The notes under the pieces: generated by a model
Told to the model about the DNA's origin: nothing
The model's database searches: none
What the model saw: only the letters and a program-made list of their open reading frames with translations
Translations under genes and position numbers: made by a program
Part shown: piece by piece, positions 33,192 to 46,284 of the stretch
Position numbering within the stretch: the stretch's first letter is position 1
Layout of the letters: the number at the start of each line of letters is the position of its first letter
From: Brachionus rotundiformis
Lineage: Eukaryota > Rotifera > Eurotatoria > Ploima > Brachionidae
Reading direction: 5' to 3'
DNA length: 64,000 bases
Assembly: GCA_016802295.1 (NCBI GenBank)
Contig: JAESIW010000109.1
Span: 754,907 to 818,906, forward strand

Positions 33192-34960
33192 TGTTTTAAT
33201 ATCTAAAATTTTGAGATAAAGCTCGGTATTTAAGCTAAATTAAGTTAATGAGAGAGAGAAAGAGGGAGACTGTCTGGGGGGACTTGGAGAGGTGTGTGAG
33301 ATTGTGAAAAGTCGGCTAATTGAGATAATTTGGAGACAAGGTTTGGTTGTTTTTAATTCTGATAGAAGCGCCGACAAGGCTGGATCAGTGATGAAGTGAC
33401 GTTCTATTTAAGCCAAATACAGGCGTGGACATGGGTTGCCAAAGGACTAAATGTTAGTGTAAATATTAGATAAGATTAAGATAAAATTGGATTTGTAGGC
33501 ACAAATATTGACATGTATGTCATAATTACATGTTCTGTTTCCTAATCAATAATCTTTGTGTCAATTAAAATTGATTTATGGTCACCTATTGGTTAAGCAA
33601 CTAATCTGAGTTTACTTATCCAAGAAAATTATAACATGTTTTGTAGCAGTTTATAATCTAAACTATCTGATTTATCTTAAGCTAAACATTTATAAATAAT
33701 CTTTTGGTAAAATCTGCACGACCTTAAATTTTTAATACAATAGAAACAAAAAATTAATTAGATTAATGAATAGACAATTGATTGGCCAACAAAAAATTAT
33801 TATCTAATTTTTTATTTTTGATTAATCAGTAACAATGGTTTTTGGTATTATTTTATTATCAAAAAAAAATTTAGTAAAATTTTTGTTTTAATTAAATTAG
33901 GCTCGCATAATTTTTTTTTATAAAGTACTTTTTTTAGTGTGACACTAATAAAGTGACCGATATTTTAGATGTTTATAATGTCTTATGAACTTTTTTTGTT
34001 GTTAAATGTATTTAAATGAATTATTGAAAATAAAAATATAAAAATTGTATTTTCTTATATTTTTAAAAATTTATATTCCATAACAATTAAACCTTACATA
34101 ATTTATATTAATTTTATAATTTTAAATCAAACTTGATTTTTAATTAAATTTGCTAATTATTTACCCAACGCTCCATTATTGCCCAGAAAATAAATATTTT
34201 AAACAATATAATTCGAAATAAACATATTATTAATTTGTCAATAAAAAATATTATCTTTATCCCAGGTACACAATAAAGATAGAAGCAAATTAAAGTTGAT
34301 TTATAGACTAAAATTTGTTTTGTTTTTGACAAACAGGAAATAAGAAAATATAATAGGAATGAAAAAATAAAAGTTCGTACTTGATATTTTTATACACTTT
34401 TAACATTATAAATTGGTTTAATAAATGTACTTTCTCGCGAGCTTAAACTTGCTTCCAAGTTCAAAAGCCCTTATATGAAATTCTTCCTCACAATCTATTA
34501 ATGGTTGTTTCTCATTAATTGTAAACGATTAGTAGAAACACTTTAAGTGTTTATTCTCATAAGCAAAATGAATATTAAACACAAATATTATGTAAAAACT
34601 AGTTAAAAAGCAGTTTTGGTTACATAACTAGATAGATCGATTGAATAATAGCTTCTGCGAGATCGAATAGCTGACACTTAAACCACTTCCAAATTCAGCC
34701 AATATTGCTCCATCACTGGATCATTAAACACCTCTAATTTAATAGCTAATTTTTCATTCCTCTACAATCACATCAAATATTATCTAATTGTTTAATTATT
34801 TATCCAATTTATAAAATAAATTGTTCATAATGACCTAGTTAGAATTTTATTTTTAAAAAAAATCTCTTCAACTATCTATTTAAATGGTATTAACTTATTT
34901 TAAATTTGATTAATTCAATCATTTATACAAGTAACAATTTAAATATAATTAAAATAAAAG
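33192..34960. other. Spacer upstream of the Fasciclin-like gene
   Basis: AT-rich sequence. Close to the gene (33240-33430) are purine-rich and mixed-composition blocks, probably promoter or 5' UTR. A TTTTAG acceptor-like site lies 11 nt upstream of the start codon. No other gene seen. Confidence 0.45.
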
Positions 34961-35094
34961 ATATTAACTAAGAATTTACTTTCATATATTCATATAATTT
35001 TAAGATCAATGTAGACCCACTGAAGCCTACCTGAGACATTAAAATTCATATTGTTTAATTTTATCAAATGATAGATGATTATTCTTTAAGTAAA

Positions 35095-35098
<4 letters not shown>

Positions 35099-35128
<30 letters not shown>
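35099..35128. repeat. (TA)n microsatellite
   Basis: About 15 TA units follow directly on the inner edge of the left inverted repeat of the foldback element. Confidence 0.95.
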
Positions 35129-35133
<5 letters not shown>

Positions 35134-35915
35134 GTAACCAAATCAAATAATTGTAGCTATATCCAGGACACTTGCAGACAAAAATTGAGTCTTTTCAAAA
35201 AAAATTCAAACAAGTCACGTGACATTTAAAAATTCAAAATTTCTAAATTTCCGAACTTGTGTGTTCATTGAACTAACTATGTTCTAAAATTTTGTCTTTT
35301 ATCAATTTAAATAAATAAGCTCATTTGACAAATATTGTAATTAAAATTTATATTAGGCAAAATATACTTAATTAGTGAAGAGAAAAAGAGTATAATGGTC
35401 GAACACTAGCCTGGGCATACAAATAAATTAGCTTTTACGTTACAAACTAGTTCATCAAAGATCAATTTAAAAATAGCCCTAGAAAAATATTCAATTTAAT
35501 TAAAGCTTGTTAGCTCAATAATAAGACATGTATTTTTATCTATACGCCTCTAGATACTCAACAAGATCTAATTAGATCGATACATGACAAATAAAAATTT
35601 TTCCTTCCTCTATGGCAAATCTCAAGAGTAAATATTCAGCTTAAGATATTTATTAATTAAATACCTATGGCAAGATCTGGATGGACGCCGAGCGTCCACT
35701 AATAGACCAAGTATGTTAATTAAAAATACTGTCAATTTAATCTCTGGGGGCTTGTTTGAAAAATATTTCGGCTCTAGATCCACTGAAATACGAACTTACC
35801 TTATCTCTAGAGTGGCATAGATAATTTATTTAGCCAACGAGCTAAGACGTATTAATATTCAAATTGAGGGAATATTCAGACCCGTTTTATAAACACACAT
35901 CAAGTCCCAGTTAAG

Positions 35916-36272
35916 GGGGTTGTGAAGTTGGTTTCAATTCGATCATTTCAATTCAGAAAAATTTGAATAACTTTTTTACTAAAAGAGATAATTTAGTTCT
36001 ATAAAATGCTCAATTATAAGCAAATTTGCTTAAATCAGTAAAATAAGTCTGCAAAATACTCTGCAACATTATGCATTTTGCACGCCATTAAAAAGTATTC
36101 AAATCAATTGTGCACTTACTTTGCAGAGTTTTTGCAGACATATATTTTCAGATTAAGCAAAGTTGCTTAAACATTAAGCATTTTACAGAACTTAATTATT
36201 CCTTATAGTAAAAAAGTTATTCAAATTTTTCTGAATTGAAACGATCGAATTGAAAAGAACTTCACAGCCCCC
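35916..36272. mobile_element. hAT-like MITE, copy 1 (nested)
   Basis: The ends GGGGTTGTGAAGTT and AACTTCACAGCCCCC are inverted, and the arms (about 110 bp each) include TTTCAATTC, CAGAAAAATTTGAATAAC and their complements. CAGTTAAG at 35908-35915 and 36273-36280 is an 8-bp direct repeat, the target-duplication size of hAT elements. It lies inside the foldback element, so it inserted later. It encodes nothing. Confidence 0.75.
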
Positions 36273-36850
36273 CAGTTAAGAAGAAAAATGAGCCTGAAAC
36301 AAATAAACAATACAAACAATATTGACTTGACAGACCAAACAGAAAATAAATAAAACAAAAAAAAATAGCTTTTTTTTTAATTTATTTTTATTTTTTGTTT
36401 TAATTTTTAATTATTTAAGCGTGACAAAATTAATTCTTAATTCGGCCGAGCTCTAACTCGAACGCCGATATTTACACATATAACACTGCTTTAGAAAAAA
36501 TATTTCTCCACTAAGTATGAAATAGTTTGCCAAGTGTCAAAATCCATTTGGTCGCTTGACGATCTGCTAAAACTAAATTTCCTAATTGCTTGCCAAATAA
36601 TTATCTTCTCCTAAGCTTTTTGAAGATTGCGCAAACAATCGAATTTTATATTGACCTAAAATATTGTGCCATTTTTACACTTTTAAATTAATAAATAATT
36701 TTTAAATATAGTTTTTTTTACTTAAAGAATAATCATCTATCATTTGATAAAATTAAACAATATGAATTTTAATGTCTCAGGTAGGCTTCAGTGGGTCTAC
36801 ATTGATCTTAAAATTATATGAATATATGAAAGTAAATTCTTAGTTAATAT

Positions 36851-39800
36851 ACATTCAAATAAGAAGATAATATTGGTTTATGAAAGCATCTTTTTGCTCA
36901 ATTATGACTATTTTTAATAAAAATTAATTGCACTTATGCCATAATGAGAGCCTATTTGATGCCCTCAGCAAAATACAAATATAAAGCTAAGCTTTATATT
37001 CGTCTTAAGTTACGCTAACAGAAATAAATATTTGCCCACTACAACAATATATAATTATTGTCCGGTATTTTTCGAGTAGAGTTCTCAGAGTTTCCTCTAA
37101 GGTTCGTAGCTGGAATCAAAAGTTGTAATTAGTGCAACAATAAAAACTAATTCTTTAATTCACAAATTTTACTTTTTTTTTTATTTTTAATAATAAATAA
37201 TAAATTAAAAAAACTAAAATTATATTTGGTCAATTGTTGATTGATTTGCTTAATTTTAGAAATTAAAAGCCACAAAATACTTTTAACAAAATGAGATTTT
37301 TTCATTTCTACTTAAAACAAAAGTCACTAAATAACAAATAAACATTTACCAAATAAATATATGCTCAGTTGTTTTTATTTTTTTCTAAATATGCCAATTT
37401 AGAATAGATTGTAAAAAATATTTATCTTAAACAAAAGATAAATCACTTTGTGGCCCGTTGCTAGCTTGACGAATCAAGATGTGAAAACAATTCTTGTAAA
37501 AAATGAACTTAATAATAAAAAACTATTAATCAAAGTCGCTAAATCATTTTACAAACAAATAAAATTTATAATTTATTAAACTTATTTGCCGTATGCTTAG
37601 ATAAATAATTTACAAAAAATAGTTCCCCTGTGCCATTTTAAAAACGATCATTAATTTGTACTTTTAAATTGTTCTCATTTTACTTTTGTTCCGAAAAACC
37701 AATTTAAAAAAAAAGTTCATCAATTTTTAGTACTTAATTTTTTGTAGATAATCTTTGAACAAATCTTTAAATATCTGCAAATTAACTTGTTTAATCTCAG
37801 GGAAACAAATGGTTTGTTTATGAAAAATTCAGTTAATAAGCTGAATACCAAAATTTTACCAGTGGTTCAAAACTTTTTATTTATTTAAAAAAAATTCTCT
37901 TAAAAAACATATATATTTTATTTTTTATTGGTTTTTGGTAATTTTTTTTAATATGTTGTATCTATTTTGGTAAATAGCTCGTTTCAGTAAAAGTGTAAGT
38001 ATCACTTGACAGTTGATTATTATTCCAGTTATTTAGATTAATATATTTATGGATTATTGCGTAATATTCTTTATGTTTTTATTTTATTATTTTATTTTCT
38101 GCAAAGAACCCAAGAGGGTGTTTAAATTTGTCGTAAAATAAGCTTAATCTTATCTTTTCTTGAGTTCTAATACAGGTAAGCGCCAAATTATTAACAATCA
38201 ACTTAAGCTCATACAATTTAACAAAAAAAAATTAATTAAAATATTAAAACTTGGCTACATTCTTAATATTAAGAATTAAAGACATGAAAATTAGTCTAAT
38301 TAAATAAAATATTTAGAGAGAAAAAATCTATTGCCAAACAATAATCCCTATTTGGTCATGCCATCTCAAATTAATTATTACAGATAATACTTGTGCTTAT
38401 ATTTATTAAAATAATCCTTAGTAAAAATGTACCTTCAATTATCCTAAAAGCTATCATGTCTAACCAAATATTCTCACGAATAGAAAATTAATTGTTTAGA
38501 CTAAACTCTTCCTGATTTAGAGCGCCCATTCCAATTAGCCATAAATATTTATTACAAAAATTGGTTTGAAGCCCGTACAAAAAGGGCAAACAAAGCTCAA
38601 ATTTCTCGTAAGATCTGCTAAACCAAAGACTGGTTTACTTAACCCCATTGATTCTGTTTTTACTAGCGATTAGATCTTGATTAATCTAGAATAAATAAAA
38701 CAAAGTTTAATGTCCTTCTTTTTTAACAACATTAATAAATCAAAATAATATAAAAATTTAATTAACAACTAGGCCTGGGCCGAGTAGAATAGAACACTCT
38801 ATCATATTTGATGATAGAGCGTTGACTGGGCGCAAATAGGACTTGTAAATTAGGCCATGAGTGTCCTGCATGAATGCTGGACATGTTCGCCATTCGTGCT
38901 AGCCAACCAAAAAGGTATCTTATTAATCAAGTATGCACAGGGCTCAGACTAATTAATCAAATTTGATCAAATGGAAATTGTATCTTTCTCAGATGCTTGG
39001 ACTGATTGCTCAACTAAGAGGAAAACTCAAATCGATTAAAGGCCCATTCGACTGGAAACGGGTCCAATCGGCTCTTAAATTACATGCAATATTTAGATTA
39101 GATAGCTTTTGTTAAGTAGTCACAAGTATTTTAAGAAAATTAAATCCATCAAATAGATTGAAATTGTTCTAGAGATTTTTATCTCATGTGGAATCTACTC
39201 TGAAATGACAATGGTATTAAATTTCACAAAAAAAAAGAGAGAATAAAGATTCTCTCATCACTTTATAAATACTTCACTTAAATCTAAGTGACATATATTG
39301 GACTTGATTGGACTGGACTGGAGCTCAAGCGCTCAAGTTGGTGTTATTCGAGTTGAAACATATTTTCCTATAAACTGTCTATTTAAATCTAAATTGAGCA
39401 TTAAAGCCCATCTATCATCGCGTCATCAGCTAGACACTAAATGGACAAGAAATTATCTTCTTTTCCAAAGATATTAACTTCTTTAATTAAGCGAAATAAA
39501 TAAGCTCTTGAATATTGACTTTCGATTAGTCACGCTCTTTTTTTTTCAAATTAATCACTCATGTGACCCTTGAGTACTGAATTACCTTCGTTTGATCTAG
39601 CATATTTTATACAAAATTTGCTTATTTATCTTATCTTATCTCTGTTTTAATAAAAGTAAAAAATTTAAAACAAAATATAATAGAAATAATGCGGCATATT
39701 TTGCCTGGACATTTTTTTTTATTTATAAATTTTTGAAAATATTGATTGACCGCTAAGAGTCAAGACAAACTTTGAGAAAAAGAAATACCGGGCATCTGTC

Positions 39801-40517
39801 AGCGGTAATCTCGAATCAATATTTTCTATTCGAGACTTTTCTTAAATAGAAGTTTATTAATATTTGGCTGATGGCTAGTGAGTGGAAAAAAATGGCCACA
39901 AATATTTACTGACACTGGACGGACTTTAAATAGCTTTGAACCGAGTCTCTTGGAGCAATTTAGAGACTCGGCTAAATTTTGGTAATAAAAATCTTAAAAG
40001 CAACAACCTTTAATCTTGTTTTTTTTCTAAATTAAATTAAATTAAATTTTTAAAATAAAAAACCTTATAAATTTGCCGAAATAAACAACTTCTTCTCTAA
40101 TGGAATAATATTTTTTTAGTCGATTGAGACCGCAAGCAGCGATTAAGCTCTTTTATGGTTTTTCATTCAATTAAATCTACGTAACACACTCTACAATTAC
40201 TTTTAAATTTAATAATTTGTAGCTCATTAAGTTCTAGTCGAGATTGGTACACTTGCTATGTAAATATTTAACTAAACCAAAAAAAAAATTAAGAATAAAA
40301 AAAATTTTTTTATTATTAATTAATTAAAAAATATTGTTTATATATATAATTGTGAATTTCTTTTAAATTTAATATGCCAACTGTTTAGCTGGAGTATTAT
40401 GCTTGATTAAATTTCTAATAAACCAGCTTGAGATTATCAGGAAATGGAAAAAAGACTTTTTCCGAATAATTATATACTTAAATGAAGCGAAAAATAAACT
40501 TTGTTATTTAATAGCCT
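36851..40517. other. Gene desert, no gene seen
   Basis: AT-rich spacer. Local features: a palindrome centred at about 36990 (ATAAAGC-TAA-GCTTTAT), an ACCCAAGAGGGTGTTT motif at about 38108 like the 3' tail of the LINE remnant near 46550, and a short imperfect hairpin at about 38797-38822 (CTCTATCAT ... ATGATAGAG). The patch at 38770-39080 is less AT-rich but has no sustained frame. Confidence 0.45.
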
Positions 40518-40793
40518 GTGTGGTCAATGAATGGCCTAAGATCTCGGCTTGAGCTGTGCTTAAGCGCGCTTCACTGGACACTGAATGACGACCAGTCTCG
40601 AAACTGGCTCCAAATTTTAAAACAACTTGAACACAAGTGTTTACTGCTCAATTTAGATAATAGAACTGGTTTTGTGCGCTTATCTTATCTAGTTTTTGCG
40701 CAATTTTACCAGCCGCTTGAGCGTGGTATTTCCATTAGAAATCTATCTTTCAGATGCGCTCGGCCTAAGCCGATTAGAAAAGCACAAGCCTAA
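40518..40793 (+). CDS. Hypothetical ORF in a GC-richer island
   Basis: The frame is open from about 40509 to the stop at 40791-40793, about 90 residues, in an island much richer in GC than the surrounding ~14 kb. The first ATG is at 40527 (MNGLRSR). The translation is protein-like: Leu/Trp-rich (HWTLNDDQSRNWLQILKQL), then a basic C-terminus (RCARPKPIRKAQA). An acceptor-like TTATTTAATAG precedes it, so it could be a last exon, a small gene or a transposon remnant. No family is recognised, and chance is not excluded. Confidence 0.3.
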   Translation: MWSMNGLRSRLELCLSALHWTLNDDQSRNWLQILKQLEHKCLLLNLDNRTGFVRLSYLVFAQFYQPLERGISIRNLSFRCARPKPIRKAQA

Positions 40794-42694
40794 TGAAATA
40801 GGTAATTGAATCAGAACAATTGAATTAATGCATGCAAGTTATTGAATGCAAATTGAGTGCACATTCCGCTTTAGTTCTGGACCTCATTGACATGACAACA
40901 ATATGAGAGTTTTGTGCATAGATTAATTAAAATATCAATAATTAAATTCCATTAGTCATTTGTTGAAAGATAAATGAAGAGATTTTTGAAAAGTTTTTTA
41001 AGAGAAAGAGAGACTTTTAGATAGAGAGCCTAAAATCAATATTAATTTAAATTGATTCGTGCTAATTTAAAATATAAAGCTTTCTAATAAAATTTGAAAC
41101 TTAAATGAAATTTGAGTTTAATTTCCTCGTATTTCTAAGCTAATAAATAAAAAATAATAATATTTTGTTTTGTTTATTCGAATTAAATAATTTTTTTTTT
41201 AATTTTTATATTTTATTTTATATTTTCTTACTTATAAATACTTAAAAAACACTTTTGATTTATTTGAATTAATTTGATTAGAGTTTACTTTAATTTAAAT
41301 AGTTGTTTTTATGCGACACAATAATTTTTATTTCTATGCCGAGTAAATATAGGTTCAATTGATTGTGGAAAAATTTATTTGCTCAAGTTTAGAAAAAATC
41401 ATAACAGATAGAAAATCGCCACTATTAAAATTAAAAATTAAAAGTTAATTATATTTGCTTTAATTTAAGAAAATAAATGAAAAATAATTGAAATTTTTCT
41501 TTTTTATAAATTTTGCTATTTTAATTAGAACCACAGTCGACCTAATTCGAGCTTTCCGTGTAGGCTAAAACCCGAATTTGTCGACCAACTACTAAACCTT
41601 TTATTCAACTAATGTACTCATCTTAAAACGCAAATAATTAACAAATTTGTTTAATCTAATCTAAATTTAAAATTGACAAAAGTAAAACAATTTCAAATAA
41701 TAGACAAAAAAAATAAATAAAATAAAATTTAAATATAAACAAAATTGCGAGGTCATTTTTTTTTAAATTAAAATTTTAATGGTGTTTTTATTTGATTTAA
41801 TGGAATAGTTTCAAGTAGCTAAGCTATTTGGCTGTGTAGATTGAAAATTTGTTTGAATGGTCACTAACAGTAGAATACTCATACCAGACCATTTTAGCCA
41901 TAAAGCCATAAATAAATTACTCTACAACAACAACAACAACAAATATAACAGATTGTTTTATTAATCTTTTTTTTCCAATTTGAATGACATGAAAATAGCT
42001 TAATTATCTCAAGTTTACTAAGCCATAATGTAGATACAGCAAATTTTATGCTGCTTGATTTCAAGCTGTATGAACAGTTGTTTAATTTATTAACTATTTG
42101 TAACTAGCTAGGAAATATTTGTCGACCAAAGAAAAGTTATGAGAATTTGTAATTTAAGTTTTTTTTTTGTCAAAATTAGCAAGGGAAATAAATAAGTGCA
42201 TAAGGAAATGAGCTTTAGTGATAAAAGAACTCAAGAACAATGAATAATTTATTTTATTGTTGTTTAATTCACAAAAAAATTTGTATTAGGAAAAGCACAG
42301 AAAGCTTCGAAAGGAATAAATTTTATTTTAATGAAAGTTGTTCAAGTTGTTCTCAATAGCTGTACAACTCAAGTCAAGTTTGAAGGCATCATAGTCACGT
42401 GATCAAACTACATGGGAAAACTAGCACCTAAAATTGAAGGTGCTGTTTGATTGGATAGGAAAGCTAGCTTTACAATCCCTTACATACTTTTAACAGTTAA
42501 ATACATTTTCAACACTATTTAAGCCGCTTACATATTCAAAATGTTAAATTATTTAAAGGCTTAAATTGTGTGCATCAATCTTACCTTGAATTTATAAAGT
42601 TAATGACAATTGACTTAACAATACATACTATAAAGTAGTATACTTTATATTAGATTCCTCCTGTTGTTATTACCCAAATCCTGACAACTCTCTA
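40794..42694. other. Gene desert, no gene seen
   Basis: AT-rich spacer. It contains a (CAA)n microsatellite at about 41924-41942 and a CACGTG E-box in TCACGTGATC at about 42396. No coding frame. Confidence 0.45.
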
Positions 42695-42835
42695 CTTATT
42701 ATGAGTCAAGATGTGCAAATCTTGGTCTAAGAGTCGACCTGATTGAGATGTACAAGATTGAAACACAAAACTGATGACATTCAATGGGTAACTTCACTTC
42801 AGATAGGTCCGGAAAGAAAAGACAACGTGTGCATA
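42695..42835 (+). mobile_element. Short degenerate LINE C-terminal fragment
   Basis: LRVDLIEMYKIETQN (about 42725-42768) matches the R-x-DLI-x-xYKI block of LINE reverse-transcriptase C-termini. Stops follow at once. It is too short to classify further. Confidence 0.4.
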
Positions 42836-45230
42836 TAGGACTAAAGTTCTTTTTATTTTAAACAAGACACATTTTTTGTAAATAAATAATTCAAATAAAG
42901 GATAATTTTTGATTAGTGAACAAGCAAATTTCTACTGTCTGTGGTTATTTCTATTTATTTGAAGAAAATACGGCAACTGTTTGTTATAACTTTGGATTCC
43001 ATTTAATAAAGCCTTATATCAAATAAATAAATGATAAACTTTAAACAAAATTTATGTAAGATCCTGAAATCGGGACTTGTTTGTTTTGATCAAAAACTAA
43101 ATCTGTTAAAAGAAAGGACTGGGTATCAACTCCAAGCGACCTGGGCTCTGTCAAAATCATTTTTTGAATAGATAAAAAATTACTTCCTAAAAAAGTAAAC
43201 TTACTTGGTCTTTAATCAATTATTTGAAATTGAGTAAGAGATATGCTCACAGAACTAATTTATTTCTTATTTCAATCTATTTTTATTGTACAATTGTAAT
43301 CTAATATCAAAATATATTATAAATCTTATTTCCTTGACTTTTGTCAAAATGCATTGCAACCGATATCTTTCCTGAACCATTTTGAATTAAAAATCATAAT
43401 AAATAAAATACTTACTGTTTGAGCTAGTGATAAGATTCTGAATTGTCCTGTACTTGTTGTTCATATTTTTTTTGCAAAAAAAAGCTAATGAAGCCAAAAT
43501 ATTAATTTATTAATATTATTCCAAATTTGCCTTTTTTAATTAAAAACCTTTATTATGTAATTTATGAAATAATTTGGCAAAGGATTTACGGTTATGCAAC
43601 CACAAAAGTCCAACTAAAAAAATAAACACATAAGATACAATAATTTAAAATGTAATTAATAAATAGTTAATAAACTATTTTTTTAAATAATTATTTAATT
43701 AAATGAGCAATTAAAGGAAATTAATTATATGACTATTCTTCTTCAAACTCAATAAATTATTGTATAAAGTCTGAAAAACTTTAAGAAAACAAATAGATAT
43801 TAAAGACTTGGCTTAACAGTTTATAATTTATGGTCAAATTTTTCAAGTGGTCAATAGAGTAAAAAGCTTGATGACAAATTAGTTAAATTTTAAAACACTT
43901 AAGTTTTTTTTCAATTGAATAAAAGTTTGCTTTAGCTTTTATAAGCTTTTATAATGAGTGTAAAAGTCGGTTCTAGGTATTCAAAGAAATTGTTTTCTTT
44001 TCCAAAATAAGATTTAAGGTTTAAATTTTTAATTCACTATACAAATCCATTCATGTTATAGATCAATTCAAAAGCGGTCATATTCAAAATAAAACTATTT
44101 AAATTTTTTGTTTTTAAAATCAATTTTAAAGAAAATTAAATTAAACAAAAATAATTTTTTTTTTCTAAATTAAATTGTTCATTTATGAAAAATAAACAAT
44201 TTTTAATCTTGTTATAGACTATTTATTTCAAATAATATTCCAAATTTAGCACCGCTATGGAAAAATATTTTTTTGGATAAATATTCATGAACAGTTATTT
44301 TTTATCTAAAAGAAAAGGCTTCTAAGTCTAAAGATATGTTTAAACATTGCGTTTGGATCACAGACCGATAAGTCTTTATCAATTTTGCAATCTAGTGTTT
44401 ATGTTATCGGCATATTAGAGCTTAAATATGAGCATTTATCTAAATTAATGATCCATCATTTATGCTAAATTTCGAATATATTTTAAGAACCGACTTGTCA
44501 TAGACAATTGGAAATGGACACTTTGTCAATTATAATCTGCAAGATTTTATTGTAGTTGATCGAGCGATCAATAATGGTCTAAAGTAGTTTATTAATTTTA
44601 AATAGACTTCAAATTAGGAATAATTATGATTGAATTTCTTTTATCTTATTAAATTAATTTCAAAACTAATTAGAATATACTGAATAAATCCAATATTTTT
44701 AATCAATTAGAATGACTACTAGTTCAATCCTAATACAAATTAACCATATTAATTTATTTGAACGGATCAATTAATTTAGAACAAGAAATTACACAAATCA
44801 AAACTTTGATTAAAATTTAATATTGAATTTAAAATATTAAAAAAGTTAACTTAAGTTTTCAAATTTTTATTAAAATTAATAAATTTCACATAAATTTTTT
44901 GTTAAAACCAAAAACAAACATCCTGGTAAAAAAATTACAAATTCACGGACCAAGATTTTAAGGCATCTTGGTAATTGATGATCAAGACAAAATATCATTT
45001 CAATTCAAAGACTTTATTTCTAGATATTTGAATTAATTTTTAAATTAATTTAATTAGTTTTAATGTAACACAATTTACATGGTATGTAAATTTGAAGATA
45101 AAAAATTTTAATTTTTCAGCCCATTGACAAGATCGATCTTTTAATCGAAATTTTTATTTTCAAGTTTACTTTGAGTTTATAAGATATCATTCAGAATTAC
45201 ATTTAAAAATGAATACTGAATTCTAAATAA
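42836..45230. other. Gene desert, no gene seen
   Basis: AT-rich spacer without a supported gene or transposon. Confidence 0.45.
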
Positions 45231-45453
45231 ACAGGGTTGTGAAGTTCCTTTCAATTCAGAAAACTTGACTAACTTTTTATCTTAAGAAAACGGATTCTCC
45301 AAAAGTGTGCAATTACTCTGCAAGGTTTGTGCAGAAATATATTTTCGAATCAAGCAAAGATGCTTAATGATCAAGCATTTTACAGAAATAAATTGTTTCT
45401 TAAGCTAAAAAAGTTATTCAAGTTTTTCCGAATTGAAAGGAACTTCACAACCC
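45231..45453. mobile_element. hAT-like MITE, copy 2
   Basis: CAGGGTTGTGAAGTTCC at the left (from 45232) and GGAACTTCACAACCC at the right are inverted, and the internal CTCTGCAAGGTTTGTGCAGA and AAGCATTTTACAGAA blocks match copy 1 at 35916-36272. CTAAATAA (45223-45230) and CTAAATAG (45454-45461) look like an imperfect 8-bp target duplication. The element is about 223 bp and non-coding. Confidence 0.7.
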
Positions 45454-46284
45454 CTAAATAGTCTCTTCCCTATCGATATTTTTGAAATAAAAATCTTAGA
45501 AATAAAATTCACAAAAAATGTGCTGAAAAAGAAAGGTAAAATTTTTGATCAAATTTCAAGCGCTCAATCTTTCTCAAACATTTTTAGATGCGCAATTAAA
45601 TTTTATCGCAGATTTTTTATTCTTTTAACATTTCAAAGCTTTATTTTAAACTTTTGAAAAACGATTGTAATTTCTAAAAATGCAATGAAATCTAATTGCG
45701 CATCTAAAAATGTTTGAGCAAGATTGAGGTACTTGAAATTTGATCAAAAATTCTACTTTGCTGCTGAAAATCAATCTGGCCAATTAGTCTAGGGAAAAAT
45801 GTATTTGACGCATGAAAAATAGAAATTACAGCATAAGAAAAAACTTATTAACGCATAAACAAAAAAATTGTTTTTATTTTTAAATATATGGTATTCCTTT
45901 TGTTGGTTCAGCAGCTTCTGAATTTATAACGACCAGATAAACATGATCAACTTGGTTAAGATGATGGTTACATCAGTAACTTGAGTCATTTCAGATACTA
46001 GAGCTCTTATAGAAAAGTTTTGATGAAATGTATTTTCTTTTCAGTAAACTTATTTGTTTCTCTCGTTTAGGCTGAATAGCGGAATAGCTTTGGAACTTTC
46101 GCGTAAATCAGAAAAGATTTCTATTCTTTAATAAAAGAAAATATGCGATAAAATTTAAAAAAAAAAACAACTTAAATTTTTATATATTATGCTATGGTTT
46201 AATTTTTATGCTTTATTATTTTGTTTTATTCGTCCATTAGTTGAGAGCTATTTTTATGAAATTGTTTTTTTTTCAAATTTTTCA
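45454..46284. other. Gene desert with a local inverted repeat
   Basis: A Phe/Lys-rich ORF crosses the MITE boundary (45433-45657) and is not convincing. The stretch 45535-45600 and its approximate reverse complement at 45690-45760 (sharing GCGCAATTA / TAATTGCGC and TTTGATCAAATTTCAAG / its complement) form another imperfect inverted repeat. Confidence 0.45.

Larger units (their letters stand above)
34961..36850. mobile_element. Foldback-type element with ~138-bp inverted repeats
   Basis: Positions 34961-35098 and 36712-36850 are near-perfect reverse complements, starting ATATTAACTAAGAATTTAC at the outer ends. Matching stops at 34961 and 36850, so these are the termini. The interior (about 1.6 kb) has no coding frame, so this is a non-autonomous element or an inverted duplication. 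A hAT-like MITE is nested in it (35916-36272), and a TA microsatellite abuts the left arm. Target duplications are unclear; the ATAT at the edge is symmetric. Confidence 0.75.

Noticed and set aside
45433..45657. 74-codon plus-strand ORF
   Set aside because: It starts inside the MITE end and runs into low-complexity sequence.
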